Positions 21,831-34,642 of a stretch of DNA of 64,000 bases are shown piece by piece. Every line of letters begins with the position of its first letter. Position 1 is the stretch's first letter. The translations under genes and the position numbers were made by a program. The notes below the pieces were generated by a model that saw only the letters and a program-made list of their open reading frames with translations, did not search any database and was not told where the DNA came from. Origin of the DNA: Tenrec ecaudatus (Eukaryota; Chordata; Mammalia; Afrosoricida; Tenrecidae); NCBI RefSeq assembly GCF_050624435.1, contig NC_134536.1:141281059-141345058 (forward strand), given 5' to 3'.

Positions 21831-24800
21831 TCTTGGTTAATTAGCGGGCACTTGGACTATGTAGGTTCCTCAGTAGGCACCTGGACTATGTAGGTTAACT
21901 AGCGGGCACTTGGATGATCAATGTTAACTAGCGGGCACTGGGACTATCTTGGTTAATTAGCGTCCACTTATACAATGCAGGTTCCCTAGCGGGCACTTTG
22001 ACTATGTAGGGTCCCTAGCGGGCAGTTGGACTGTATAGGTTCCCTATGGGCACTTGGACTATATAGGTTCCCTATGGGCACTTGGACTATCTAGGTTCCC
22101 TAACGGGCACTTGGACTATGTAGGTTCCTCAGCGGCACATGGACTATGTAGGTTCGTCAGCGGGCACTTGGACTATCTAGGTCACCTAACGGGCACTTGG
22201 ACTATCTCGGTTACATAGCGGGTACTTGGAGTATGTAGGTTACCTAGCGGGCCTTTGGACTATGTAGGTTACCTTGCGGGCACTTGGACTATCTAGGTAA
22301 ACTAGCGGATTCTGGACTATGTAGATTAACTAGCGGGCATTTGGACAATGCAAGTTCCCTAGCGGGCACTTTGACTTTGTAGGTTCCCTAGCGGGCACTT
22401 GGACTATATATGTTCCCTACGGGCACTTGGACTATCTAAGTTCCCTAACAGGCACTTGGAATATGTAGGTTCCCTATCGGGCCCTTGGACTATGTAAGTT
22501 CCCTAGCGGGCACTTGGACTATGTGGGTTTCCTGGCGGGCATTTGGACTATCTAGGTTACCTACCGGGCACTTGGACTCTATCGGTTCCCTAGCGGGAAC
22601 TTGGATTATGTAGGTTCCCTATCGGCCACTTGGACTATGTAGGTTAACTAGAGGGCATTTGGACTATGTAGGTAACCTTGCGGGCAGTTGGACTATGTAG
22701 GTTCCCTAGCGGGCACTTGGAGAATGTAGGTTAACTAGGGGGCACTAGGACTATGTAGGTTACCTAGCGGGCCCTTGGAATATCTAGGTTACCTAGCGGG
22801 CATTTGGACTATGTAGGCTCCCTAGCGGTCATTTGGACTATATAGATTACCTAGCGGGCACTTAGAATTTGTAGGTTACCTAGCGGGCACTTGGACTATC
22901 TAGGTTACCTTGCGGGCACTTGGACTATCTAGGTTACCTAACGGTCACTTGGACTATGTAGGTTCCCTAGCGGGCCCTTGGACTATGTAAGTTCCCTAGC
23001 GGGCACTTGGACGATGTGGGTTCCCTAGCGGGCATTTGGACTATCTAGGTAACCTAACGGGCACTTGGACTATGTAGGTTCCCTAGCGGGCACTTGGATT
23101 ATGTAGGTTCCCTATCGGGCACTTGGACTATGTAGGTTAACTAGCGGGCATTTGGACTATGTAGGTTACCTAGCGGGCACTTGGACTATCTAGGTTACCT
23201 ACGGGGAACCTGGACTATGGAGGTTAACTAGTGGGCACTTGGACTATCTAGGTTACCTAGCAGGCACTTGGACTATGTAGGTTAACTAGCGGGCACTTGG
23301 ACTATCTAGGTTACCTAGCGGGCACTTGAACTATGTACACACCCTAGCGGGCATTTGGAATATCTAGGTTACCTAGCGGGCACTTGGACTATGTACGTCC
23401 CCTAGCAGGCACTTGGATTATCTAGGTTAACTAGAGGGCCCTTGGACTATGTAGGTTCCTCAGTAGGCACTTGGACTATGTAGGTTCCCTATCAGGCACT
23501 TGGACTATGTAGGTTAACTAGCGGGCACTTGGATGATCAATGTTAACTAGCGGGCACTTGGACTATCTTGGTTAATTATCGGGCACTTATACAATGCAGG
23601 TTCCCTAGCGGGCACTTTGACTATGTAGGTTCCCTAGCGGGCAGTTGGACTATATAGGTTCCCTATGGGCACTTGGATTATATAGGTTCCCTATGGGCAC
23701 TTGGGCTATCTAGGTACCCTAACGGGCACTTGGAATATGTAGGTTCCCTATCGGGCACTTGGACTTTGTAGGTTCCCTAGCGGGCAAGTGGATAATGTAG
23801 GTTCCCTAACGGGCACTTGGACTATGTAGGTTCCTCAGCGGCACTTGGACTATGTAGGTTCCCTATCAGGCATTGGACTATGTAGGTTAACTAGCGGGAT
23901 CTTGGACTATCTAGGTTACCTAGGGGGCACTTGGACTATGTAGGTTAAATAGCGGACACTTGGACAATTTGGGTTACCTAGCGGGCACTTGAACTATGTA
24001 CATACCCTAGCGGGCATTTGGAATATCTAGGTTACCTAGCAGGCACTTGGACTATGTACGTCCCCTAGCAGGCACTTGGACTATCTAGGTTAACTAGAGG
24101 GCCCTTGGACTATGTAGGTTCCTCAGTAGGCACTTGGACTATGTAGGTTCCCTATCAGGCACTTGGACTATGTAGGTTAACTAGCCGGCACTTGGATGAT
24201 CAATGTTAACTAGCGGGCACTGGGACTATCTTGGTTAATTAGCGGGCACTTATACAATGCAGGTTTCCTAGCGGGCACTTTGACTATGTAGGTTCCCTAG
24301 CGGGCAGTTGGACTATATAGGTTCCCTATGGGCACTTGGACTATATAGGTTCCCTATGGGCACTTGGACTATCTAGGTTCCCTAACGGGCACTTGGACTA
24401 TGTAGGTTCCTCAGCGGCACATGGACTATGTAGGTTCGTCAGCGGGCACTTGGACTATCTAGGTCACCTAACGGGCACTTGGACTATCTCGGTTACATAG
24501 CGGGTACTTGGAGTATGTAGGTTACCTAGCGGGCCTTTGGACTATGTAGGTTACCTTGCGGGCACTTCGACTATCTAGGTAAACTAGCGGATTCTGGACT
24601 ATGTAGATTAACTAGCGGGCATTTGGACAATGCAGGTTCCCTTGCGGGCACTTTGACTTTGTAGGTTCCCTAGCGGGCACTTGGACTATATATGTTCCCT
24701 ACGGGCACTTGGACTATCTAAGTTCCCTAACAGGCACTTGGAATATGTAGGTTCCCTATCGGGCCCTTGGACTATGTAAGTTCCCTAGCGGGCACTTGGA

Positions 24801-27800
24801 CTATGTGGGTTTCCTGGCGGGCATTTGGACTATCTAGGTTACCTACCGGGCACTTGGACTCTATCGGTTCCCTAGCGGGAACTTGGATTATGTAGGTTCC
24901 CTATCGGCCACTTGGACTATGTAGGTTAACTAGAGGGCATTTGGACTATGTAGGTAACCTTGCGGGCACTTGGACTATGTAGGTTCCCTAGCGGGCACTT
25001 GGAGAATGTAGGTTAACTAGGGGGCACTAGGACTATGTAGGTTACCTAGCGGGCCCTTGGAATATCTAGGTTACCTAGCGGGCATTTGGACTATGTAGGC
25101 TCCCTAGCGGTCATTTGGACTATATAGATTACCTAGCGGGCACTTAGAATTTGTAGGTTACCTAACGGTCACTTGGACTATGTAGGTTCCCTAGCGGGCC
25201 CTTGGACTATGTAAGTTCCCTAGCGGGCACTTGGACTATGTGGGTTCCCTAGCGGGCATTTGGACTATCTAGGTAACCTAACGGGCACTTGGACTATGTA
25301 GGTTCCCTAGCGGGCACTTGGATTATGTAGGTTCCCTATCGGGCACTTGGACTATGTAGGTTAACTAGCGGGCATTTGGACTATGTAGGTTACCTAGCGG
25401 GCACTTGGACTATCTAGGTTACCTACGGGGAACCTGGACTATGGAGGTTAACTAGTGGGCACTTGGACTATCTAGGTTACCTAGCAGGCACTTGGACTAT
25501 GTAGGTTAACTAGCGGGCACTTGGACTATCTAGGTTACCTAGCGGGCACTTGGACTATGTACGTTCCCTAGCAGGCATTTGGACTATGTACGTTACCTAG
25601 CGGGCACTTGGACTATGTACGTTACCTAGGGGGCACTTGGACTATGTACGTTTCCTAGCGGATACTTGGACCATCTACGTTAACTAGCGGGCACTTGGAC
25701 TATGTAGGTTCCCTATGGGGTACTTGGACTAGATAGTTTCCCTAGGGGGCACTTGGTCTATCTAGGTTAACTAGCGGGCACCTGGATTATGTAGGTTAAC
25801 TAGCTGGTTCTTGGACTATGTAGGATAACTAGCAGGCACTTGGACTATCTAGGTTAACTAGCGGACCTAGGACTATGTAAGTTAACTAGTGGGCACTTGG
25901 ACTATCTAGGTTAACTAGTGGGCACTTGCACAATGCAGGTTCCCTAGCGGGCACTTTGACTATGTAGGTTACCTAGCGGGCACTTGAACTATATAGGTAC
26001 CCAACGGGCACGTGGACTATCTAGGTTCCCTAACTGGCACTTGGAATATGTAGGCTCCCTATCGGGCACTTGGACTATGTAGGTTCCTCAGAAGGCACTT
26101 GGACTATGTAGGTTCCCTATCAGGCACTTGGACTATGTAGGTCAACTAGCGGGCACTTGGATGATCAATGTTAACTAGCGGGCATTTGGACTATCTTGGT
26201 TAATTAGTGGGCACTTGTACAATGCAGGTTCCCTAGCGGGCACTTTGACTATGTAGGTTCCCTTGCGGGCACTTGGACTATATAGGTTCCCTATGGGCAC
26301 TTGGACTATATAGGTTCCCTATGGGCACTTGGACTATCTAGGTACCCTAACGGGCACTTGGAATATGTAGGTTCCCTATCGGGCACTTGGACTTTGTAGG
26401 TTCCCTAGCGGGCACGTGGATAATATAGGTTCCCTATCGGGCACTTGGACTATGTAGAATAACTAGAGGGCATTTGGATTATGTAGGTTACCCAGCGGGC
26501 ACTTGGACTATCTAGGTTCCCTAACGGGCACTTGGACTATGTAGGTTCCTCAGCGGCACTTGGACTATGTAGGTTCCCTATCAGGCATTGGACTATGTAG
26601 GTTAACTAGCGGGATCTTGGACTATCTAGGTTACCTAGGGGGCACTTGGACTATGTAGGTTAAATAGCGGACACTTGGACAATCTGGGTTACCTAGCGGG
26701 CACTTGAACTATGTACATACCCTAGCGGGCATTTGGAATATCTAGGTTACCTAGCGGGCACTTGGACTATGTACGTCCCCTAGCAGGCACTTGGATTATC
26801 TAGGTTAACTAGAGGGCCCTTGGACTATGTAGGTTCCTCAGTAGGCACTTGGACTATGTAGGTTCCCTATCAGGCACTTGGACTATGTAGGTTAACTAGC
26901 GGGCACTTGGATGATCAATGTTAACTAGCGGGCACTTGGACTATCTTGGTTAATTAGCGGGCACTTATACAATGCAGGTTCCCTAGCGGGCACTTTGACT
27001 ATGTAGGTTCCCTAGCGGGCAGTTGGACTATATAGGTTCCCTATGGGCACTTGGACTATATAGGTTCCCTATGGGCACTTGGACTATCTGGGTTCCCTAA
27101 CGGGCACTTGGACTATGTAGGTTCCTCAGCGTCACTTGGACTATGTAGGTTCGTCAGCGGGTACTTGGACTATCTAGGTTCCCTAACGCGCACTTGGACT
27201 AGGTAGGTTCCCTATCAGGCATTGGACTATGTAGGTTAACTAGCGGGATCTTGGACTATCTAGGTTACCTAGGGGGCACTTGGACTATGTAGGTTAACTA
27301 GCAGACACTTGGACAATCTGGGTTACCTAGCGGGCACTTGAACTATGTACATACCCTAGCGGGCATTTGGAATATCTAGGTTATCTAGGGGGCACTTGGA
27401 CTATGTACGTCCCCTAGCGGGCACTTGGACAATCTAGGTTAAATAGAGGGCCCTTGGACTATGTAGGTTAACTAGCGGGCACTTGGATTATCTAGGTCAA
27501 CTAGCGGATACTTGGATGATCTAGGTTAACTAGCGGGCACTTGGACTATTTAGGTTAACTAGTGGGCACTTGGACTATCTAGATAAACTAGCAGGCACTT
27601 GGACGATGCAGGTTCCCTAGGGGGCACTTGGACTACCAAGTTCCCTAACGGGCACTTGGACTATGTAGGTTCCCTAGCGGGCACTTGGACTATGTACGTC
27701 CCTTAGCGGGCACATGGACTATCTAGGTTCCCTAACGGGCACTTGGACTATGTAGGTTCCCTATCGGGCATTGGACTTTGTAGGTTAACTAGCGGGACCT

Positions 27801-30138
27801 TGGACTATCTAGGTTACCTAGCGGGCACTTGGTGTATGTAGGTTAACTAGCAGACACTTGGACAATCTAGGTTACCTAGCGGGTACTTGAAGTATGTACA
27901 TACCCTAGCGGGCACTTGGACTATCTAAGTTACCTAGCGGGCACTTGGACTATGTAGGTTCCCTAGCGGGCCCTTGGACTATGTAAGTTCCCTAGCGGGC
28001 ACTTGGACTATGTGGCTTCCCTAGCGGGCATTTGGACTATCTAGGTAACCTAACGGGCACTTGGACTATGTAGGTTCCCTAGCGGGCACTTGGATTATGT
28101 AGGTTCCCTATCGGTCACTTGGACTATGTAGGTTAGCTAGCGGGCATTTGGACTATGTAGGTTACCTAGCGGGCACTTGGACTATCTAGGTTACCTACGG
28201 GGAACCTGGACTATGGAGGTTAACGAGTGGGCACTTGGACTATCTAGGTTACCTAGCAGGCACTTGGACTATGTAGGTTAACTAGCGGGCACTTGGACTA
28301 TCTAGGTTACCTAGCGGGCACTTGGACTATGTACGTTCCCTAGTAGGCACTTGGACTATCTACGTTACCTAGCGGGCACTTGGACTATGTACGTTACCTA
28401 GGGGGCACTTGGACTATGTACGTTTCCTAGCGGATACTTGGACCATCTACGTTAACTAGCGGGCACTTGGACTATGTAGGTTCCCTATGGGGCACTTGGA
28501 CTAGATAGGTTCCCTAGGGGGCACTTGGTCTATCTAGGTTAACTAGCGGGCACCTGGATTATGTAGGTTAACTAGCTGGTTCTTGGACTATGTAGGATAA
28601 CTAGCAGGCACTTGGACTATCTAGGTTAACTAGCGGACCTTGGACAATGTAAGTTAACTAGTGGGCACTTGGACTATCTACGTTAACTAGCGGGCACTTG
28701 CACAATGCAGGTTCCCTAGCGGGCACTTGGATTATCTAGGTTCCCTAACGGGCACTTGGAATATGTAGGTTCCCTATCGGGCACTTGGACTATGTAGGTT
28801 CCTCAGAAGGCACTTGGACTATGTAGGTTCCCTATCAGGCACTTGGACTATGTAGGTTAACTAGCGGGCACTTGGATGATCAATGTTAACTAGCGGGCAT
28901 TTGGACTATCTTGGTTAATTAGCGGGCACTTGTACAATGCAGGTTCCCTAGCGGGCACTTGGACTATATAGGTTCCCTATGGGCACTTGGACTATATAGG
29001 TTCCCTATGGGCACTTGGACTATCTAGGTACCCTAACGGGCACTTGGAATATGTAGGTTCCCTATCGGGCACTTGGACTATGTAGGTTCGTCAGCGGGCA
29101 CTTGGACAATCTAGGTTCCCTAACGGGCACTTGGACTATGTAGGTTCCGCAGCGGCACTTGGACTATGTAGGTTCCCTATCAGGCATTGGACTATGTAGG
29201 TTAACTAGCGGGATCTTGGACTATCTAGGTTACCTAGGGGGCACTTGGACTATGTAGGTTAAATAGCGGACACTTGGACAATCTGGGTTACCTAGCGGGC
29301 ACTTGAACTATGTACATACCCTAGCGGGCATTTGGAATATCTAGGTTACCTAGCGGGCACTTGGACTATGTACGTCCCCTAGCAGGCACTTGGACTGTCT
29401 AGGTTAACTAGAGGGCCCTTGGACTATGTAGGTTCCCTATCAGGCACTTGGACTATGTAGGTTAACTAGCGGGCACTTGGATGATCAATGTTAACTAGCG
29501 GGCACTGGGACTATCTTGGTTAATTAGCGGGCACTTATACAATGCAGGTTCCCTAGCGGGCACTTTGACTATGTAGGTTCCCTAGCGGGCAGTTGGACTA
29601 TATAGGTTCCCTATGGGCACTTGGACTATATAGGTTCCCTATGGGCACTTGGACTATCTAGGTTCCCTAACGGGCACTTGGACTATGTAGGTTCCTCAGC
29701 GGCACATGGACTATGTAGGTTCGTCAGCGGGCACTTGGACCATCTAGGTCACCTAACGGGCACTTGGACTATCTCGGTTACATAGCGGGTACTTGGAGTA
29801 TGTAGGTTACCTAGCGGGCCTTTGGACTATGTAGGTTACCTTGCGGGCACTTTGACTATCTAGGTAAACTAGCGGATTCTGGACTATGTAGATTAACTAG
29901 CGGGCATTTGGACAATGCAGGTTCCCTTGCGGGCACTTTGACTTTGTAGGTTCCCTAGCGGCCACTTGGACTATATATGTTCCCTACGGGCACTTGGACT
30001 ATCTAAGTTCCCTAACAGGCACTTGGAATATGTAGGTTCCCTGTCGGGCACTTGGACTATGTAAGTTCCCTAGCAGGCACTTTGACTATGTGGGTTTCCT
30101 GGCGGGCATTTGGACTATCTAGGTTACCTACCGGGCAC

Positions 30139-32390
30139 TTGGACTCTATCGGTTCCCTAGCGGGAACTTGGATTATGTAGGTTCCCTATCGGCCACTTGG
30201 ACTATGTAGGTTAACTAGAGGGCATTTGGACTATGTAGGTAACCTTGCGGGCACTTGGACTATGTAGGTTCCCTATCGGGCACTTGGAGAATGTAGGTTA
30301 ACTAGGAGGCACTAGGACTATGTAGGTTACCTAGCGGGCCCTTGGAATATCTTGGTTACCTAGCGGGCATTTGGACTATGTAGGCTCTCTAGCGGTCATT
30401 TGGACTATATAGATTACCTACGGGGAACCTGGACTATGGAGGTTAACGAGTGGGCACTTGGACTATCTAGGTTACCTAGCAGGCACTTGGACTATGTAGG
30501 TTAACTAGCGGGCACTTGGACTATCTAGGTTACCTAGCGGGCACTTGGACTATGTACGTTCCCTAGTAGGCACTTGGACTATCTACGTTACCTAGCGGGC
30601 ACTTGGACTATGTACGTTACCTAGCGGGCACTTGGACTATGTACGTTACCTAGGGGGCACTTGGACTATGTACGTTTCCTAGCGGATACTTGGACCATCT
30701 ACGTTAACTAGCGGGCACTTGGACTATGTAGGTTCCCTATGGGGCACTTGGACTAGATAGGTTCCCTAGGGGGCACTTGGTCTATCTAGGTTAACTAGCG
30801 GGCACCTGGATTATGTAGGTTAACTAGCTGGCTCTTGGACTATGTAGGATAACTAGCAGGCACTTGGACTATCTAGGTTAACTAGCGGACCTTGGACAAT
30901 GTAAGTTAACTAGTGGGCACTTGGACTATCTACGTTAACTAGCGGGCACTTGCACAATGCAGGTTCCCTAGCGGGCACTTGGATTATCTAGGTTCCCTAA
31001 CGGGCACTTGGAATATGTAGGTTCCCTATCGGGCACTTGGACTATGTAGGTTCCTCAGAAGGCACTTGGACTATGTAGGTTCCCTATCAGGCACTTGGAC
31101 TATGTAGGTTAACTAGCGGGCACTTGGATGATCAATGTTAACTAGCGGGCATTTGGACTATCTTGGTTAATTAGCGGGCACTTGTACAATGCAGGTTCCC
31201 TAGCGGGCACTTGGACTATATAGGTTCCCTATGGGCACTTGGACTATATAGGTTCCCTATGGGCACTTGGACTATCTAGGTACCCTAACGGGCACTTGGA
31301 ATATGTAGGTTCCCTATCGGGCACTTGGACTATGTAGGTTCGTCAGCGGGCACTTGGACAATCTAGGTTCCCTAACGGGCACTTGGACTATGTAGGTTCC
31401 TCAGCGGCACTTGGACTATGTAGGTTCCCTATCAGGCATTGGACTATGTAGGTTAACTAGCGGGATCTTGGACTATCTAGGTTACCTAGGGGGCACTTGG
31501 ACTATGTAGGTTAAATAGCGGACACTTGGACAATCTGGGTTACCTAGCGGGCACTTGAACTATGTACATACCCTAGCGGGCATTTGGAATATCTAGGTTA
31601 CCTAGTGGGCACTTGGACTATGTACGTCCCCTAGCAGGCACTTGGACTGTCTAGGTTAACTAGAGGGCCCTTGGACTATGTAGGTTCCCTATCAGGCACT
31701 TGGACTATGTAGGTTAACTAGCGGGCACTTGGATGATCAATGTTAACTAGCGGGCACTGGGACTATCTTGGTTAATTAGCGGGCACTTATACAATGCAGG
31801 TTCCCTAGCGGGCACTTTGACTATGTAGGTTCCCTAGCGGGCAGTTGGACTATATAGGTTCCCTATGGGCACTTGGACTATATAGGTTCCCTATGGGCAC
31901 TTGGACTATCTAGGTTCCCTAACGGGCACTTGGACTATGTAGGTTCCTCAGCGGCACATGGACTATGTAGGTTCGTCAGCGGGCACTTGGACTATCTAGG
32001 TCACCTAACGGGCACTTGGACTATCTCGGTTACATAGCGGGTACTTGGAGTATGTAGGTTACCTAGCGGGCCTTTGGACTATGTAGGTTACCTTGCGGGC
32101 ACTTGGACTATCTAGGTAAACTAGCGGATTCTGGACTATGTAGATTAACTAGCGGGCATTTGGACAATGCAGGTTCCCTTGCGGGCACTTTGACTTTGTA
32201 GGTTCCCTAGCGGCCACTTGGACTATATATGTTCCCTACGGGCACTTGGACTATCTAAGTTCCCTAACAGGCACTTGGAATATGTAGGTTCCCTATCGGG
32301 CCCTTGCACTATGTAAGTTCCCTAGCGGGCACTTGGACTATGTGGGTTTCCTGGCGGGCATTTGGACTATCTAGGTTACCTACCGGGCAC
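30139..32390 (+). repeat. Domain I HOR copy, 2252 bp (copy B, first clean unit)
   Basis: The unit contains about 78 monomers in fixed order, including two 28-bp TATATAGG runs, TTGGATGATCAATG monomers, and the 29-bp TACGTT series near 30590-30680. The next unit (32391-34642) repeats it with only scattered substitutions, such as CCCTGTCGG at about 30053 against CCCTATCGG at about 32293. Confidence 0.88.
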
Positions 32391-34642
32391 TTGGACTCTA
32401 TCGGTTCCCTAGCGGGAACTTGGATTATGTAGGTTCCCTATCGGCCACTTGGACTATGTAGGTTAACTAGAGGGCATTTGGACTATGTAGGTAACCTTGC
32501 GGGCACTTGGACTATGTAGGTTCCCTATCGGGCACTTGGAGAATGTAGGTTAACTAGGAGGCACTAGGACTATGTAGGTTACCTAGCGGGCCCTTGGAAT
32601 ATCTTGGTTACCTAGCGGGCATTTGGACTATGTAGGCTCTCTAGCGGTCATTTGGACTATATAGATTACCTACGGGGAACCTGGACTATGGAGGTTAACG
32701 AGTGGGCACTTGGACTATCTAGGTTACCTAGCAGGCACTTGGACTATGTAGGTTAACTAGCGGGCACTTGGACTATCTAGGTTACCTAGCGGGCACTTGG
32801 ACTATGTACGTTCCCTAGTAGGCACTTGGACTATCTACGTTACCTAGCGGGCACTTGGACTATGTACGTTACCTAGCGGGCACTTGGACTATGTACGTTA
32901 CCTAGGGGGCACTTGGACTATGTACGTTTCCTAGCGGATACTTGGACCATCTACGTTAACTAGCGGGCACTTGGACTATGTAGGTTCCCTATGGGGCACT
33001 TGGACTAGATAGGTTCCCTAGGGGGCACTTGGTCTATCTAGGTTAACTAGCGGGCACCTGGATTATGTAGGTTAACTAGCTGGCTCTTGGACTATGTAGG
33101 ATAACTAGCAGGCACTTGGACTATCTAGGTTAACTAGCGGACCTTGGACAATGTAAGTTAACTAGTGGGCACTTGGACTATCTACGTTAACTAGCGGGCA
33201 CTTGCACAATGCAGGTTCCCTAGCGGGCACTTGGATTATCTAGGTTCCCTAACGGGCACTTGGAATATGTAGGTTCCCTATCGGGCACTTGGACTATGTA
33301 GGTTCCTCAGAAGGCACTTGGACTATGTAGGTTCCCTATCAGGCACTTGGACTATGTAGGTTAACTAGCGGGCACTTGGATGATCAATGTTAACTAGCGG
33401 GCATTTGGACTATCTTGGTTAATTAGCGGGCACTTGTACAATGCAGGTTCCCTAGCGGGCACTTGGACTATATAGGTTCCCTATGGGCACTTGGACTATA
33501 TAGGTTCCCTATGGGCACTTGGACTATCTAGGTACCCTAACGGGCACTTGGAATATGTAGGTTCCCTATCGGGCACTTGGACTATGTAGGTTCGTCAGCG
33601 GGCACTTGGACAATCTAGGTTCCCTAACGGGCACTTGGACTATGTAGGTTCCTCAGCGGCACTTGGACTATGTAGGTTCCCTATCAGGCATTGGACTATG
33701 TAGGTTAACTAGCGGGATCTTGGACTATCTAGGTTACCTAGGGGGCACTTGGACTATGTAGGTTAAATAGCGGACACTTGGACAATCTGGGTTACCTAGC
33801 GGGCACTTGAACTATGTACATACCCTAGCGGGCATTTGGAATATCTAGGTTACCTAGCGGGCACTTGGACTATGTACGTCCCCTAGCAGGCACTTGGACT
33901 GTCTAGGTTAACTAGAGGGCCCTTGGACTATGTAGGTTCCCTATCAGGCACTTGGACTATGTAGGTTAACTAGCGGGCACTTGGATGATCAATGTTAACT
34001 AGCGGGCACTGGGACTTTCTTGGTTAATTAGCGGGCACTTATACAATGCAGGTTCCCTAGCGGGCACTTTGACTATGTAGGTTCCCTAGCGGGCAGTTGG
34101 ACTATATAGGTTCCCTATGGGCACTTGGACTATATAGGTTCCCTATGGGCACTTGGACTATCTAGGTTCCCTAACGGGCACTTGGACTATGTAGGTTCCT
34201 CAGCGGCACATGGACTATGTAGGTTCGTCAGCGGGCACTTGGACTATCTAGGTCACCTAACGGGCACTTGGACTATCTCGGTTACATAGCGGGTACTTGG
34301 AGTATGTAGGTTACCTAGCGGGCCTTTGGACTATGTAGGTTACCTTGCGGGCACTTGGACTATCTAGGTAAACTAGCGGATTCTGGACTATGTAGATTAA
34401 CTAGCGGGCATTTGGACAATGCAGGTTCCCTTGCGGGCACTTTGACTTTGTAGGTTCCCTAGCGGCCACTTGGACTATATATGTTCCCTACGGGCACTTG
34501 GACTATCTAAGTTCCCTAACAGGCACTTGGAATATGTAGGTTCCCTATCGGGCCCTTGCACTATGTAAGTTCCCTAGCGGGCACTTGGACTATGTGGGTT
34601 TCCTGGCGGGCATTTGGACTATCTAGGTTACCTACCGGGCAC
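32391..34642 (+). repeat. Domain I HOR copy, 2252 bp (copy B, second clean unit)
   Basis: This is the last complete domain I unit before the switch to domain II at about 34807. It matches 11384-13635 in copy A at a constant offset of 21007, so no indel separates the two copies across this whole unit. Confidence 0.88.
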
